From contig DASZQG010000223.1 of assembly GCA_035550075.1 (NCBI GenBank), positions 1-64,000 on the forward strand: 64,000 nucleotides of DNA, read 5' to 3'. The notes below the pieces were generated by a model. That model saw nothing but the letters and a program-made list of their open reading frames with translations, was not told where the DNA came from and searched no databases. Shown here piece by piece: positions 26,775 through 35,683 of this stretch. The translations under genes and the position numbers were made by a program. Each line of letters begins with the position of its first letter. Position 1 is the stretch's first letter. This DNA comes from AWTP1-13 sp035550075 (GTDB lineage Bacteria > Pseudomonadota > Alphaproteobacteria > Rhizobiales > Hyphomicrobiaceae).

Positions 26775-27767
26775 CTATCTGAGTGCGTCAAGACGGGCCT
26801 GCGCGCGTGCGATGCCGAGCTCGAAGGCCTTCTTGTAGAGTGCACGGGCCTTGGCAACATCTGCCGTGACCCCGCGCGTGCCCCACGCAGCAAGCATATT
26901 CGGGTCGTAAGTCTCCGCCAGGGCAAAGGCGACCGGCCCTTGAGCGACACCTTCCGAGGCCAAGAGAAGCTCACGTGCACCGCTCACATCGCCAGCTTCC
27001 ATCCGGCGCTCGGCCTGGCTTACGATCTCTTCAGCCCGAGGCCGAGCCGGAGCGGGTTCGGGAACCTTGACCGCCAGTGTCTTCACCGGCGGCTCGGCGG
27101 GCGTGGCTTCCGGTTGAACGGTGGGAGAAGCCGCCGCCACAATAGGCGCCGCGTCCGTCGCGGCTTCCACGGGCCGCAACTGCACTCTCATGGTCCTGAT
27201 TTCAGGCGCCGGCTCGCTCGTCTCGAGCGTCCCGGTCTGGCTGGCGGCTATCGACTTTGGCTTATGCCCGGCGCCGATCCAGCCGCTTAACCACAAGACG
27301 GTCGGGACTACGATCATCAGCCCAGCCACGAGGCCGAGAATGGCGGCGCCGAGCTGCTGGCGGAACCAGCGATCCTCGTGGTGCACGGGTTGGCGCCACG
27401 TTGAGGGTATCGGCATAGGTTCGTCGTCGCCGTGCATATCAGTCGGCGGGACAAGCTCAACCGGGCCATGTGGGCGAGAGCCGGGGGCTCCATATGGGCG
27501 CGCCGACAACCCGTCCCCGAAACCAGGGGCAGGTGCACGCGAGGCAGTTGCCGCCGAAACCAGGGACGCCAGATTGGCAAGCTCCGAACCGCTGGGCAGA
27601 CCACGCTGTCCGCCTTTGCCGAGCTGGGTTTGCGCAAGGGATGCTGCGAGAAGCTGCGCCAGTTCCTGCGTCAGCTTACTGGCATCGGCCTGGGCCTGAT
27701 CCGCCGGTCCGTGACCGTGCTCTTCGTGATGCCTACGTCCGTTCCCGGAAGACGCATCTCTCACCAT
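26775..27767 (-). CDS. membrane protein with C-terminal Sel1-like repeats
   Basis: The 330-residue protein starts with a His/Asp-rich hydrophilic region of about 135 residues, then has one transmembrane segment (about 140-164, GAAILGLVAGLMIVVPTVLWL), a Pro/Ala-rich linker, and a C-terminal helical repeat part. There AEEIVSQAERRMEAGDVSGARELL, FALAETYDPNMLAAWGT and VAKARALYKKAFELGIARAQARLDAL look like Sel1/TPR units. Such proteins often act as scaffolds. The ATG at 27767 has GAGG six bases upstream. I cannot assign a function. Confidence 0.7.
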   Translation of the reverse strand: MVRDASSGNGRRHHEEHGHGPADQAQADASKLTQELAQLLAASLAQTQLGKGGQRGLPSGSELANLASLVSAATASRAPAPGFGDGLSARPYGAPGSRPHGPVELVPPTDMHGDDEPMPIPSTWRQPVHHEDRWFRQQLGAAILGLVAGLMIVVPTVLWLSGWIGAGHKPKSIAASQTGTLETSEPAPEIRTMRVQLRPVEAATDAAPIVAAASPTVQPEATPAEPPVKTLAVKVPEPAPARPRAEEIVSQAERRMEAGDVSGARELLLASEGVAQGPVAFALAETYDPNMLAAWGTRGVTADVAKARALYKKAFELGIARAQARLDALR

Positions 27768-28358
27768 CTCGGCCCTCGTACGCTACGCACCAAGCCCCTA
27801 CCGGACATGCCGGCCGAGGCGCACCCCAAAAACTCTCGTTTTGCGAGCAGCAGGCGCTGCTTCGCCATTTCGTCACCGCGCGGCGTCGCCGTGTCGTGTA
27901 TCTGCAAATCGGGCGCGCCCTGTGCGAGCAGCTAGCCGCTACCTTCGCACCATATCCGCAACTGAAGTCGCAGATCGTCCCCGTTGACCTGGAAAGCCGC
28001 GCCATCCCCTTGCAGCCTTCGAACGGAAATAGACCGTTCGAATGTGGTGCAAATTATGGCAGTGCTCGCGCCGGGAAACAAGACTTTCCAGTGGTCGGAG
28101 GACGGCCGCGTGCAATGGGCGCGGCGCTCAACGAGCTCGTGAGGTGTGAGTTCGTGTACGAAGGCGCGCCGCGACGCTTTCATGGAGCTCATATTCCTGA
28201 GCCAGCGCATGACGCCCGCAGGCCGGGTCGCAAAAAAGCCGGAAAAGCATCGGCAGATCGCCAGCGGAATCTATGCGTTAATCCCCCGAGCACCCTTTCA
28301 GGTACAGCTCGCACGCGCTATCAAGGCGTGGACAAGAAGGCAGAGAGACATTGCGAGC
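27768..28358 (+). other. intergenic region with one strong palindrome, no gene seen
   Basis: This 591-base stretch separates the leftward Sel1-like gene from the rightward YfgM-like gene. Reading frames cross it, but their translations are Arg/Cys/Ser-rich, lack family resemblance, and have no matching ribosome-binding sites. It must hold both promoters. The only clear structure is the inverted repeat at 28018-28042. Confidence 0.5.
28018..28042. promoter_or_regulatory. perfect 9-bp inverted repeat, possible operator
   Basis: TTCGAACGG (28018-28026) and CCGTTCGAA (28034-28042) flank a 7-base A-rich spacer. The 25-bp dyad lies between divergent genes, about 250 bases from one start and 315 from the other, and is followed by no U-tract. 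A dimeric regulator site is the simplest reading. Confidence 0.45.
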
Positions 28359-29120
28359 ATGACCGACCAACGCGACCTGTTGGCCAGGGAGGTCGACGAA
28401 GAGTTGCGGCGTGAGCAGCTGCTCAAGCTGTGGGAGCAATACGGCACCTACGCCGTGATCGCCGCAGTGCTCATCATCGTGGCCGTTGGCGGCTACAAGT
28501 ACAGTCAATACCGCAGCGCGTTGGCGGCCGAGGCCACGGGTGCGGAATTCGTGGCCGCGACGCAGGGCGGTGGAAACCCAGGCGAAGCCGATAAGCTACT
28601 GGAGAATATCGCCGCCAAAGGACCAATCGGGTACGCGACCCTCGCGCGACTGCGGCTGGCCGCAGCGTTGCGCACCAACGGAAAGGAAGCTGACGCGGCT
28701 TCGGCCTACCAGGCGGTTGCCGACGACGGCAGGGTAGATGGGCTGCTGCGTGATTATGCCCGCCTTCAGGCCGCGATGTTGACTCTGGATACAGCCAGCT
28801 GGACGGACATGCAGAATCGGCTCAACGATCTGGCTTCGGACAGCAATCCCTGGCGCTACAGCGCCCGGGAGCTGTTGGGGTTGTCAGCCTATAAGGCGGG
28901 CCATCAGAAGGAGGCACGCGAACAGTTCGAGCGCCTGATCGGCGATCAAGGTACACCACCTGGAATTGCTGAGCGCGCCCGGATCATGATGTCGATGCTT
29001 ACCGAGGCGGATTTGGCGAAGGCCGGCGGATCCAACAGTCATGACACCAGCCGCTCGGAGAAAGCTGAAGATAGCAAGGCCGCGAAAGCAACTGCGCCAC
29101 CAGGCCAGAAAGAAAAATAG
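28359..29120 (+). CDS. YfgM-like tetratricopeptide membrane protein
   Basis: The 253-residue protein has a charged N-terminus (LLAREVDEELRREQLLKLWEQYG), a transmembrane segment at about 29-45 (TYAVIAAVLIIVAVGG), then helical repeats (LARLRLAAALRTNGKEADAASAYQAV, YSARELLGLSAYKAGHQKEAREQFERLI) and a Lys/Ala-rich tail. This matches the YfgM/TPR_21 family, an envelope chaperone-network component in gammaproteobacteria. The start ATG at 28359 opens directly on MTDQRDLL. It is followed by bamB after 6 bases and then der, the same order as yfgM-bamB-der in Escherichia coli. Confidence 0.85.
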   Translation: MTDQRDLLAREVDEELRREQLLKLWEQYGTYAVIAAVLIIVAVGGYKYSQYRSALAAEATGAEFVAATQGGGNPGEADKLLENIAAKGPIGYATLARLRLAAALRTNGKEADAASAYQAVADDGRVDGLLRDYARLQAAMLTLDTASWTDMQNRLNDLASDSNPWRYSARELLGLSAYKAGHQKEAREQFERLIGDQGTPPGIAERARIMMSMLTEADLAKAGGSNSHDTSRSEKAEDSKAAKATAPPGQKEK

Positions 29121-29126
29121 CCGTTT

Positions 29127-30521
29127 ATGCTGAGACGGGGCACAAAGGCGCCAACCAACTGTCGGTTTGGACGGGCGAGACCGCTTCCCGCAGCGGCCAC
29201 GACGATCGCTGTGCTATCGTTGCTAACTCTTTCAGCGTGTGCGGATATGACGGCGGGCATGAGCCTGCCAAGCCTTCCGAAGATTCAAGACATCAATCCG
29301 TTCGCTAAGAAGGAAGAACCTCTTCCCGGGAAGCGCATTCCTGTCATCCAGCAGGAGACCTCCTCAATAGAGCTGGCCTCTGCGGACCGTCCAATCTCGG
29401 TCCCCGCGCCGAGGGCGAATGACTCCTGGACGCAACCAGGTGGCGTTGCCTCGAACGCGCCTGGGCACTTGGCGTTGAATGGCACACTGAGGAATGCCTG
29501 GAGTGCCGACGCCGGTGCGGGCTCCAGCTTCTACGGCAAGCTCACCGCCAGTCCTGTGGTCTACGACGGCAAGGTCTACACGTTGGATGCCGCCGGCAAA
29601 GTGTCGGCGTTCAACGCGGGGAGCGGGTCGGTCGTGTGGCGGGTCTCGACAACGCCGCCGAATGAGAAGGACCAGGAGGGCTTCGGCGGCGGCCTCGCCA
29701 TCGACAACGGTCGTCTCTACGTGGGAACGGGCTTTGGCGTCGTGGTCGCGCTCGATCCCAGGACCGGAAAGAAGCTCTGGGACAAGCGTGTCGGGGCCCC
29801 GGTACGCACCTCCCCCACCGCCGCCAGCGACCGCGTGTTTGTCGTCACAAGAGAAGGCGAAGTATTTTGCTTATCTGGCGTCGACGGCGAGCAGGTATGG
29901 ACATTCCGGGGGCTGCCGGAGCCGGCCAGCATTCTCGCCAACACCAGTCCGGCGACCGATGGCAACCTCGTGGTCGTCCCCTATCCAAGTGGAGATCTCG
30001 TGGCGCTGCGTTTCGCCGACGGGCAGCCCGCGTGGTCGGAAACCCTGTCGAGAACGCGAACCGCCTCCTCCCTGACGGCCATGAGCGACACAGCGCGGCC
30101 AGCCATTGATGGCGGTACGGTATTTGCGGTCGGGCACGCAGGGCGCATGGTGGCGACCGCGGAGAAGAACGGCGAGCGGCTGTGGTCGCTGAGTGTCCCG
30201 AGCATCCAGGGACCATGGGTAGCGGGTGACACGGTATTCGTGGTCGACACGACCGGGCAGTTGATGGCCATTCAGCGGCGCGACGGCAAGATACAGTGGA
30301 CCACAAAGCTCCCGGGCGCGACGACGTGGTCAGGACCCGTGTTGGCCGGCAACCGTCTGTGGGTCACTTCCGCCAAGGGACAACTAGTTGGCGTCGAGGC
30401 TTCGACAGGCAAGGTCGCGGCGACACACAACATCGGGCAGCCCGTCTTCATTCCCCCGGTCGTGGCAAACGGGCGTATGTATGTCCTGACGGACAAGGCG
30501 AAGCTGATCGCCTTCAATTGA
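29127..30521 (+). CDS. bamB: outer membrane protein assembly factor BamB
   Basis: BamB is a lipoprotein beta-propeller of the BAM complex, which inserts outer membrane proteins. The signal sequence ends in the lipobox TLSAC with Cys at about 38. PQQ-type propeller blades follow: VVYDGKVYTLDAAGKVSAFNAGSGSVVW, LYVGTGFGVVVALDPRTGKKLWDKRV, VFVVTREGEVFCLSGVDGEQVW and so on, about seven repeats. Length (464) is slightly above the gammaproteobacterial form because of an extended N-terminus. It sits between the YfgM-like gene and der. Confidence 0.93.
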   Translation: MLRRGTKAPTNCRFGRARPLPAAATTIAVLSLLTLSACADMTAGMSLPSLPKIQDINPFAKKEEPLPGKRIPVIQQETSSIELASADRPISVPAPRANDSWTQPGGVASNAPGHLALNGTLRNAWSADAGAGSSFYGKLTASPVVYDGKVYTLDAAGKVSAFNAGSGSVVWRVSTTPPNEKDQEGFGGGLAIDNGRLYVGTGFGVVVALDPRTGKKLWDKRVGAPVRTSPTAASDRVFVVTREGEVFCLSGVDGEQVWTFRGLPEPASILANTSPATDGNLVVVPYPSGDLVALRFADGQPAWSETLSRTRTASSLTAMSDTARPAIDGGTVFAVGHAGRMVATAEKNGERLWSLSVPSIQGPWVAGDTVFVVDTTGQLMAIQRRDGKIQWTTKLPGATTWSGPVLAGNRLWVTSAKGQLVGVEASTGKVAATHNIGQPVFIPPVVANGRMYVLTDKAKLIAFN

Positions 30522-30576
30522 ACTCGGCGCCAATTCACGCTAGCGATCGGACGTGAACTCGCGCGCCGAACCAACG

Positions 30577-31947
30577 ATGTACCCTTCGATAGCAATCGTC
30601 GGCCGGCCGAACGTCGGCAAATCGACGCTCTTCAATCGGCTAACCGGCAGGCGCACGGCGCTCGTGTCCGACACGCCGGGAATGACGCGCGACCGCCGCG
30701 AGGGGGCGTTTTTCATTGGTGGCCACGAGCTGCGCCTTATCGATACCGCCGGGCTCGAGGAAGCGGCACCTGGCAGCATTGCCTCCCGCATGCGTGCACA
30801 AAGCGAAGCAGCCATCGCGAAGGCGTCGCTGGTGCTCTTCATGATTGACGCTCGCGACGGCGTAACGCCGGTGGATGCCGCGTTCGCGCGTATCGTGCGC
30901 GCCTCCGGCCGTCCAACCATTCTCGTTGCCAACAAATGCGAAGGCCGAATTGGAGCCGATGGGTTCTATGAAGCGTTCCAGCTGGGTCTCGGCGATCCCC
31001 TTGCGATATCCGCCGAGCATAGCGAGGGCATAGGCGAACTTGGCGACGCGATCCTGGCAGCGCTCGGCCTAAAATGGCGGGGTAAGGAAGCCAAGGACGC
31101 CGCCACTGGTAATGCAGGTGGTGGTGAGGGCGAGGGCAAGACCCCGTTGCGCATCGCCATTGTCGGGCGGCCAAACTCCGGGAAATCAACGCTGGTCAAT
31201 GCGTTGCTCGGCGAGGAACGCATGATTACCGGCCCCGAGCCCGGCCTTACCCGCGATGCCGTCGCCGCAGACTTTTCCTGGAAGGGGACGGCTGTTCGCC
31301 TGTTTGACACCGCAGGTCTGCGTCGCAAATCGCGCATCGTCGACGTCGCTGAGAAGCTCGCTGCAAGCGACGCCGTACGCGCCGTGCGCTTCGCAGAGGT
31401 TGTCGTGCTGCTGATCGATGCCGAAAGGACCATTGAGCATCAAGATCTGACTATCGGCGATCTCGTCGAAAGAGAGGGGCGCGCGATGGTCGTGGCCATC
31501 AACAAATGGGATGCTGTCACGGACAAGCAGCGGCGGTTGCGCGCATTGCGCGAAGCCATCGATGCTCGGCTCGCGCAACTGCCCGGCGTTCCGCTCGTCA
31601 CCATCTCGGCACGCGCGGGCCGGGGACTGGACAAGCTTATGGAGGCGGTATTCGCCTCTTACGAACGCTGGAACCGGCGCGTGCCGACGGGCGAGCTCAA
31701 TCGCTGGCTGCGCGTCGCCCTCGAACAGCATGCGCCACCCGCTGCAAAGGGATCGCGGATCAAGATCCGCTACATGACCCAGGCCTCCGCGCGGCCGCCG
31801 ACGTTCATCGCCTTCTGTTCTCGCCCCGAAGCTCTGCCGGGCACGTACTTACGCTACCTGGGAAACGACCTGCGGCAGACTTTTGATCTGGCCGGCGTGC
31901 CCATCCGGCTGAAGTTACGCAAGACCGACAATCCGTTCGCGCCATAG
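30577..31947 (+). CDS. der: ribosome biogenesis GTPase Der (EngA)
   Basis: Der has two GTPase domains in tandem and acts in 50S subunit assembly. Domain 1 opens YPSIAIVGRPNVGKSTLFNRL with DTPGMTRDR and NKCEG. Domain 2 (from about residue 190) has IAIVGRPNSGKSTLVNALLGEER, DTAGLRRKS and NKWDAV. A C-terminal KH-like domain ends GVPIRLKLRKTDNPF. I chose ATG 30577 because it matches the family N-terminus; a GTG at 30553 would add 8 residues, and neither has a strong ribosome-binding site. It lies 55 bases after bamB. Confidence 0.96.
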   Translation: MYPSIAIVGRPNVGKSTLFNRLTGRRTALVSDTPGMTRDRREGAFFIGGHELRLIDTAGLEEAAPGSIASRMRAQSEAAIAKASLVLFMIDARDGVTPVDAAFARIVRASGRPTILVANKCEGRIGADGFYEAFQLGLGDPLAISAEHSEGIGELGDAILAALGLKWRGKEAKDAATGNAGGGEGEGKTPLRIAIVGRPNSGKSTLVNALLGEERMITGPEPGLTRDAVAADFSWKGTAVRLFDTAGLRRKSRIVDVAEKLAASDAVRAVRFAEVVVLLIDAERTIEHQDLTIGDLVEREGRAMVVAINKWDAVTDKQRRLRALREAIDARLAQLPGVPLVTISARAGRGLDKLMEAVFASYERWNRRVPTGELNRWLRVALEQHAPPAAKGSRIKIRYMTQASARPPTFIAFCSRPEALPGTYLRYLGNDLRQTFDLAGVPIRLKLRKTDNPFAP

Positions 31948-32039
31948 GCAATTCTGCTCGGGCCCGGATGCCGTGTGCTGGAACAACGCGACAACTGATG
32001 CGTTGGCCAGTCAGCACCACCCGGAATGGAGAGAAGCCT

Positions 32040-32399
32040 ATGGCCATGGCAACCGTCCACCCCAATCATCACCTGATTTCGAGCGAGGACGTCGAAGGGA
32101 CGAACGTTTACGATATGAACGGAACCAAGATCGGCGAGATCGACCATCTCATGATCGACAAGGTGTCCGGGCGCGTGACGTACGCCGTAATGAGTTTTGG
32201 CGGCTTTCTCGGATTGGGTCATAGCCACTATCCGCTCCCTTGGGGAATGCTGAAATACAGTCCCCGCCTCGCCGGCTACGAGACGAGCGTCACGGAGGGG
32301 CAGCTCAAGGACGCTCCGGCGTTCAGCGACGACTCCTGGGCGGATCGCAACTGGGAGGCTCAGACGCACTCGTATTACAACATTCGGCCGTACTGGTAA
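32040..32399 (+). CDS. PRC-barrel domain protein
   Basis: The 119-residue protein contains a PRC-barrel: LISSEDVEGTNVYDMNGTKIGEIDHLMIDKVSGRVTYAVMSFGGFLGLGHSHYPLPW. This is the common single-domain form of alphaproteobacteria, often stress-induced, with unknown role. ATG 32040 has GGAGAG about 6-12 bases upstream. The final Trp/Tyr-rich segment (THSYYNIRPYW) is characteristic of the group. It converges on hslO. Confidence 0.88.
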   Translation: MAMATVHPNHHLISSEDVEGTNVYDMNGTKIGEIDHLMIDKVSGRVTYAVMSFGGFLGLGHSHYPLPWGMLKYSPRLAGYETSVTEGQLKDAPAFSDDSWADRNWEAQTHSYYNIRPYW

Positions 32400-32420
32400 T
32401 GCGGAGAGAGGGAATTGAGG

Positions 32421-33401
32421 TCAGGCGATGTCGCCTGCGGTGAAACGGTATTTGCGCGAGCAGAACTCGCACGTCACCGTGAAGCCACCATCGGGTTCGC
32501 GCATGTCCTCAAGTTCCGCGGACCCGAACTGCCGCAGATATGCGTGGATGCGCTCGCGCGAGCAGCGGCATTCGGCCGCCAGGGGCGTGGCCGGCACAAC
32601 CCGCACACCCTCTTCGTGGAACAGGCGGTAGAGCAAGCGCTCGGGCGACAGTGTGGGATCGAGGAGTTCGTGATCCTCCACCGTCGCCGCGAGGTGCCGG
32701 GTACGGTTCCAGTTTTCATCATCATCGCCTTCCAGCGAGGCGTCATGCGCCTCCCCTTCGAGAGGTTTGCGCTTGCCGCCCTCGCGCGGCAGCTGCTGGA
32801 TCAGCAAGCCACCGGCGCGCCAGCGCCACGCCGAGCCCAGGCCGGTTTCCGGGTCGGGGCCATAGTGGCGCGCCACGGCCAGTCGTATGAACGTCGGAAG
32901 CTGTTCGGACTGGCGAAAATACGTATGCGCGGCCGCAACAAGAGGTTCGCGGTCGATGGCGACGATGCCCTGGTAGCTGTTGCCACCCTCCCCAGGGTCG
33001 ATGGTCATGGCGACATGACCGGTTCCGAGCAATGCGCCCTGGTCGCCGCGCCCGCGGCTTTCCGCCAGCGCCGCGTCAGCTTTGTCGAAGTTGGCATAGC
33101 CGCGCAGCTTGCCCGGTGAAACGAAATCGGCGACCAGGAAATCGAGCGGACCGTCGGTCTTGGTCTGCAGGATCAGCTTGCCGCGCGTTCTGAGCGCGCT
33201 GCCCAGCATTGCGGTCAGGGCCAGCGCTTCGCCCAGAACGTGACTGACCGGCTCCGGATACGCATGGCCAGACAAGATCGAATTGACCGTTGGGCCAAGC
33301 CGCACCAAGTGGCCGACTACGTCCGATCTCACGGCGCGGAACGGCAGCACGAGATCGTCCGCAGGCAGCGGCTGTTGACGCAAAACACCTGTACTCAGCA
33401 T
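32421..33401 (-). CDS. hslO: redox-regulated chaperone Hsp33
   Basis: Hsp33 is a holdase activated by oxidation. The 326-residue protein has the N-terminal domain (DVVGHLVRLGPTVNSILSGHAYPEPVSHVLGEALALTAML) and the zinc-binding redox switch near the C-terminus, with Cys residues in ECRCSRERI (CxC) and TCEFCSRKY (CxxC), so all four cysteines are present. Its ATG directly abuts the argF stop (TGA-ATG), so it is coupled to the arginine genes, an arrangement common in Hyphomicrobiales. Confidence 0.95.
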   Translation of the reverse strand: MLSTGVLRQQPLPADDLVLPFRAVRSDVVGHLVRLGPTVNSILSGHAYPEPVSHVLGEALALTAMLGSALRTRGKLILQTKTDGPLDFLVADFVSPGKLRGYANFDKADAALAESRGRGDQGALLGTGHVAMTIDPGEGGNSYQGIVAIDREPLVAAAHTYFRQSEQLPTFIRLAVARHYGPDPETGLGSAWRWRAGGLLIQQLPREGGKRKPLEGEAHDASLEGDDDENWNRTRHLAATVEDHELLDPTLSPERLLYRLFHEEGVRVVPATPLAAECRCSRERIHAYLRQFGSAELEDMREPDGGFTVTCEFCSRKYRFTAGDIA

Positions 33402-34328
33402 TCAGTCGACTCCCAGGCACCATGCCAGAATCGCCTTCTGCGCGTGGAGCCGGTTTTCAGCCTCGTCCCATACCACCGACTGCGGGCCATCGATTACCGC
33501 CGCAGCTACCTCATGCCCGCGGTAGGCAGGCATGCAGTGCATGAAAATCGCGTCCTTCTTGGCTTTGCGCATGAGCGCCTCATCCACCGCATAAGGTCCA
33601 AGCAGCTGCTTGCGGTGCGCAGCCTCGGCCTGTTGTCCCATTGACACCCAGGTGTCGGTAACGACGCACTCAGCACCCTTAACAGCTTGTGCCGGTTCGT
33701 CGGTCAAGGCGATGTCGCCGCCCTCACGTCGCGCCCATTCAAGAATACCTGGGTCGGGATTGAGCTGCGGCGGACATGCGAGGCTCAAGTGAAACCCGAG
33801 CCGCGCCGAGGCCTGGATCCAAGAAGCCGCGACGTTGTTTCCATCGCCGACCCACGCAATATGCCGGCCTTTGATGGGACCGCGCACCTCCTCGAACGCC
33901 ATGACGTCGGCAACGATCTGGCAGGGATGTGTCCGATCGGTCAGGCCGTTGATGACAGGAACCGTCGCATGCTCCGCCAAGCCTGTGAGGCTCTCATGCT
34001 TGTTAGCCCGGATCATTATGACGTCAATGTAACGCGACAGCACCCTCGCGGTGTCCGATATGGGCTCGCCCCGCCCGATCTGCAAGTCGGTGTGATTGAG
34101 GGCGATGGTCTGGCCGCCGAGCTGGCGCATTGCCACGTCGAATGACACACGCGTGCGGGTAGAGGGCTTTTCGAAGATCATGATCAGCACCGCGTCGGCG
34201 ATGCCGGCCGGCTTCAGACCGGCCGGCACATGCTTGCCGGCCCGTTTCATGGCGTGACCCATGTCGACGATGCCTCGCAGCGTGGGCGCGTCAATACGGT
34301 CAAGATCGAGAAAATGCCTGGGAGCCAT
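33402..34328 (-). CDS. argF: ornithine carbamoyltransferase
   Basis: ArgF makes citrulline from ornithine and carbamoyl phosphate. The 308-residue enzyme has the carbamoyl-phosphate loop FEKPSTRTRVSFDVA (residues about 53-67), the segment NGLTDRTHPCQIVAD, VGDGNNVAASW and the catalytic-site motif HCMPAYRG near residue 270. It follows argD by 35 bases and precedes hslO without a gap, so argD-argF-hslO is one transcription unit. Confidence 0.97.
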   Translation of the reverse strand: MAPRHFLDLDRIDAPTLRGIVDMGHAMKRAGKHVPAGLKPAGIADAVLIMIFEKPSTRTRVSFDVAMRQLGGQTIALNHTDLQIGRGEPISDTARVLSRYIDVIMIRANKHESLTGLAEHATVPVINGLTDRTHPCQIVADVMAFEEVRGPIKGRHIAWVGDGNNVAASWIQASARLGFHLSLACPPQLNPDPGILEWARREGGDIALTDEPAQAVKGAECVVTDTWVSMGQQAEAAHRKQLLGPYAVDEALMRKAKKDAIFMHCMPAYRGHEVAAAVIDGPQSVVWDEAENRLHAQKAILAWCLGVD

Positions 34329-34363
34329 GGCGACAGCTCTGCTTTTTTGGTGGCAACGTGGGC

Positions 34364-35605
34364 TCAGCGGCTCTTGGCTAGGCGCGACAGCGCCGCCGAC
34401 AGGCGCTGCACGGCTTCGGAGATTTCAGCCTCGCTGACGTTCAGCGGCGGCAGCAGGCGCACGACGTTGTCGCCTGCGCCGACGGTCAGCAGCTTCTCGC
34501 CCAGACAAGCATTGATGACGTCGCCCGAGGGGGGCTTCACTTTGAGACCGGTCAGCAGGCCGCTGGCGCGCACCTCCTCAACCAGGTCCGGGTACTCGTC
34601 ATGGACGCGGGCGAGACCCTGCTTCAGGCGCAGCGTCATGGCCTGCACGTGCTCAAGAAAGGCAGGCTCGAGCAGCGCATCAAGGACCGCGTTGGCGACC
34701 GCCATAGCGAGTGGATTGCCCCCGAACGTCGAGCCATGCGTACCCGGCACCATGCCGGCTGCCGCTGCTTCCGTGGCGAGGAAGGCCCCGATCGGAAAGC
34801 CTCCGCCGATGCCCTTCGCCACCGCCATCACGTCCGGCGTGACGCCGGACCACTCATGCGCAAACAGCTTGCCGGTACGGCCCATCCCGGTCTGAACCTC
34901 GTCAAGAACCAGCAGCAGGCCGTTGTCGTCACAAAGCTTGCGCAGCGCGCGAAGCCAGCCCTCAGGAGCGATCCGGACGCCACCTTCGCCCTGCACCGGC
35001 TCGACCATGATAGCCGCCGTATGTGGTCCGATGGCCGCTTCCGCCGCCGCGAGGTCGCCGAACGGCACGATGTCGAAGCCATCCGCGGGCGGGCCGAACC
35101 CTTCAAGATGCTTCTCGTTACCGCCGGCCGCGATGGTCGCCAGTGTGCGGCCGTGGAAGGCGCCCTTGAATGTGATGATCCGCCAACGCTCGGGACGTCC
35201 GTTCACGTAGTGATAGCGCCGCGCGAGCTTGATGGCGCCTTCGCAGGCTTCGGCGCCGGAATTGCAGAAGAACGCCTTGTCGGCAAAAGTCGCCGCGCAC
35301 AGACGTTCGGCCAGCCGTTCCTGGCCCGCCACGCGGTAGAGATTGGAGCAATGCCAAAGCTTATGGGCCTGGGCTTCGAGCGCCGCGATGAGCTTGGGGT
35401 GCGCATGCCCGAGCGCATTGACGGCGACGCCGCTTGCAAAGTCGAGATAGCGCTCGCCTTGCGTGGAAAAGATCCAGGATCCCTCGCCGCGCTCGAACAC
35501 GAGGTTGGCGCGCGCATAGGTAGGCATGACCGCGGAGGAGGGGCCGGACGGGCCAGGAGAATGCTGAGAATGGGGGGCAAGAGCCCCAGAAGCAGACGTT
35601 GACAT
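34364..35605 (-). CDS. argD: acetylornithine aminotransferase
   Basis: ArgD is a PLP enzyme transaminating N-acetylglutamate semialdehyde. The 413-residue protein has NSGAEACEGAIKLARRYHY, FKGAFHGRTLAT, the PLP-binding segment LVLDEVQTGMGRTGKLFAHE, and the Schiff-base Lys in MAVAKGIGGGFPIGAFLA. TPHGSTFGGN-like HGSTFGGNPLAMA is also present. ATG 35605 has GAGAGA upstream; the longer reading to 35662 would run through a terminator hairpin and is rejected. An Arg-rich leader peptide and an intrinsic terminator lie just upstream, suggesting attenuation by arginine supply. Confidence 0.96.
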   Translation of the reverse strand: MSTSASGALAPHSQHSPGPSGPSSAVMPTYARANLVFERGEGSWIFSTQGERYLDFASGVAVNALGHAHPKLIAALEAQAHKLWHCSNLYRVAGQERLAERLCAATFADKAFFCNSGAEACEGAIKLARRYHYVNGRPERWRIITFKGAFHGRTLATIAAGGNEKHLEGFGPPADGFDIVPFGDLAAAEAAIGPHTAAIMVEPVQGEGGVRIAPEGWLRALRKLCDDNGLLLVLDEVQTGMGRTGKLFAHEWSGVTPDVMAVAKGIGGGFPIGAFLATEAAAAGMVPGTHGSTFGGNPLAMAVANAVLDALLEPAFLEHVQAMTLRLKQGLARVHDEYPDLVEEVRASGLLTGLKVKPPSGDVINACLGEKLLTVGAGDNVVRLLPPLNVSEAEISEAVQRLSAALSRLAKSR

Positions 35606-35630
35606 CGGATCTCTCTCACGTGCTTCAAAC

Positions 35631-35654
35631 AAAAAAGCCGCGCTCAAGCGCGGC
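35631..35654 (-). terminator. intrinsic terminator in the argD leader
   Basis: On the minus strand GCCGCGC-TTGA-GCGCGGC forms a perfect 7-bp stem with a 4-base loop, followed at once by six T residues (35636-35631). It ends 26 bases before the argD ATG, so it can act either as the gcrA terminator or, more likely given the leader peptide, as an attenuator. Confidence 0.8.
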
Positions 35655-35683
35655 GCGAACAACGGGATCTCGTCAGCGATCCG

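Noticed and set aside
34329..34363. T-run between argD and argF as an internal terminator
   Set aside because: The TTTTTT-like run (about 34340) has no stable stem beside it; argD and argF are only 35 bases apart and functionally linked.
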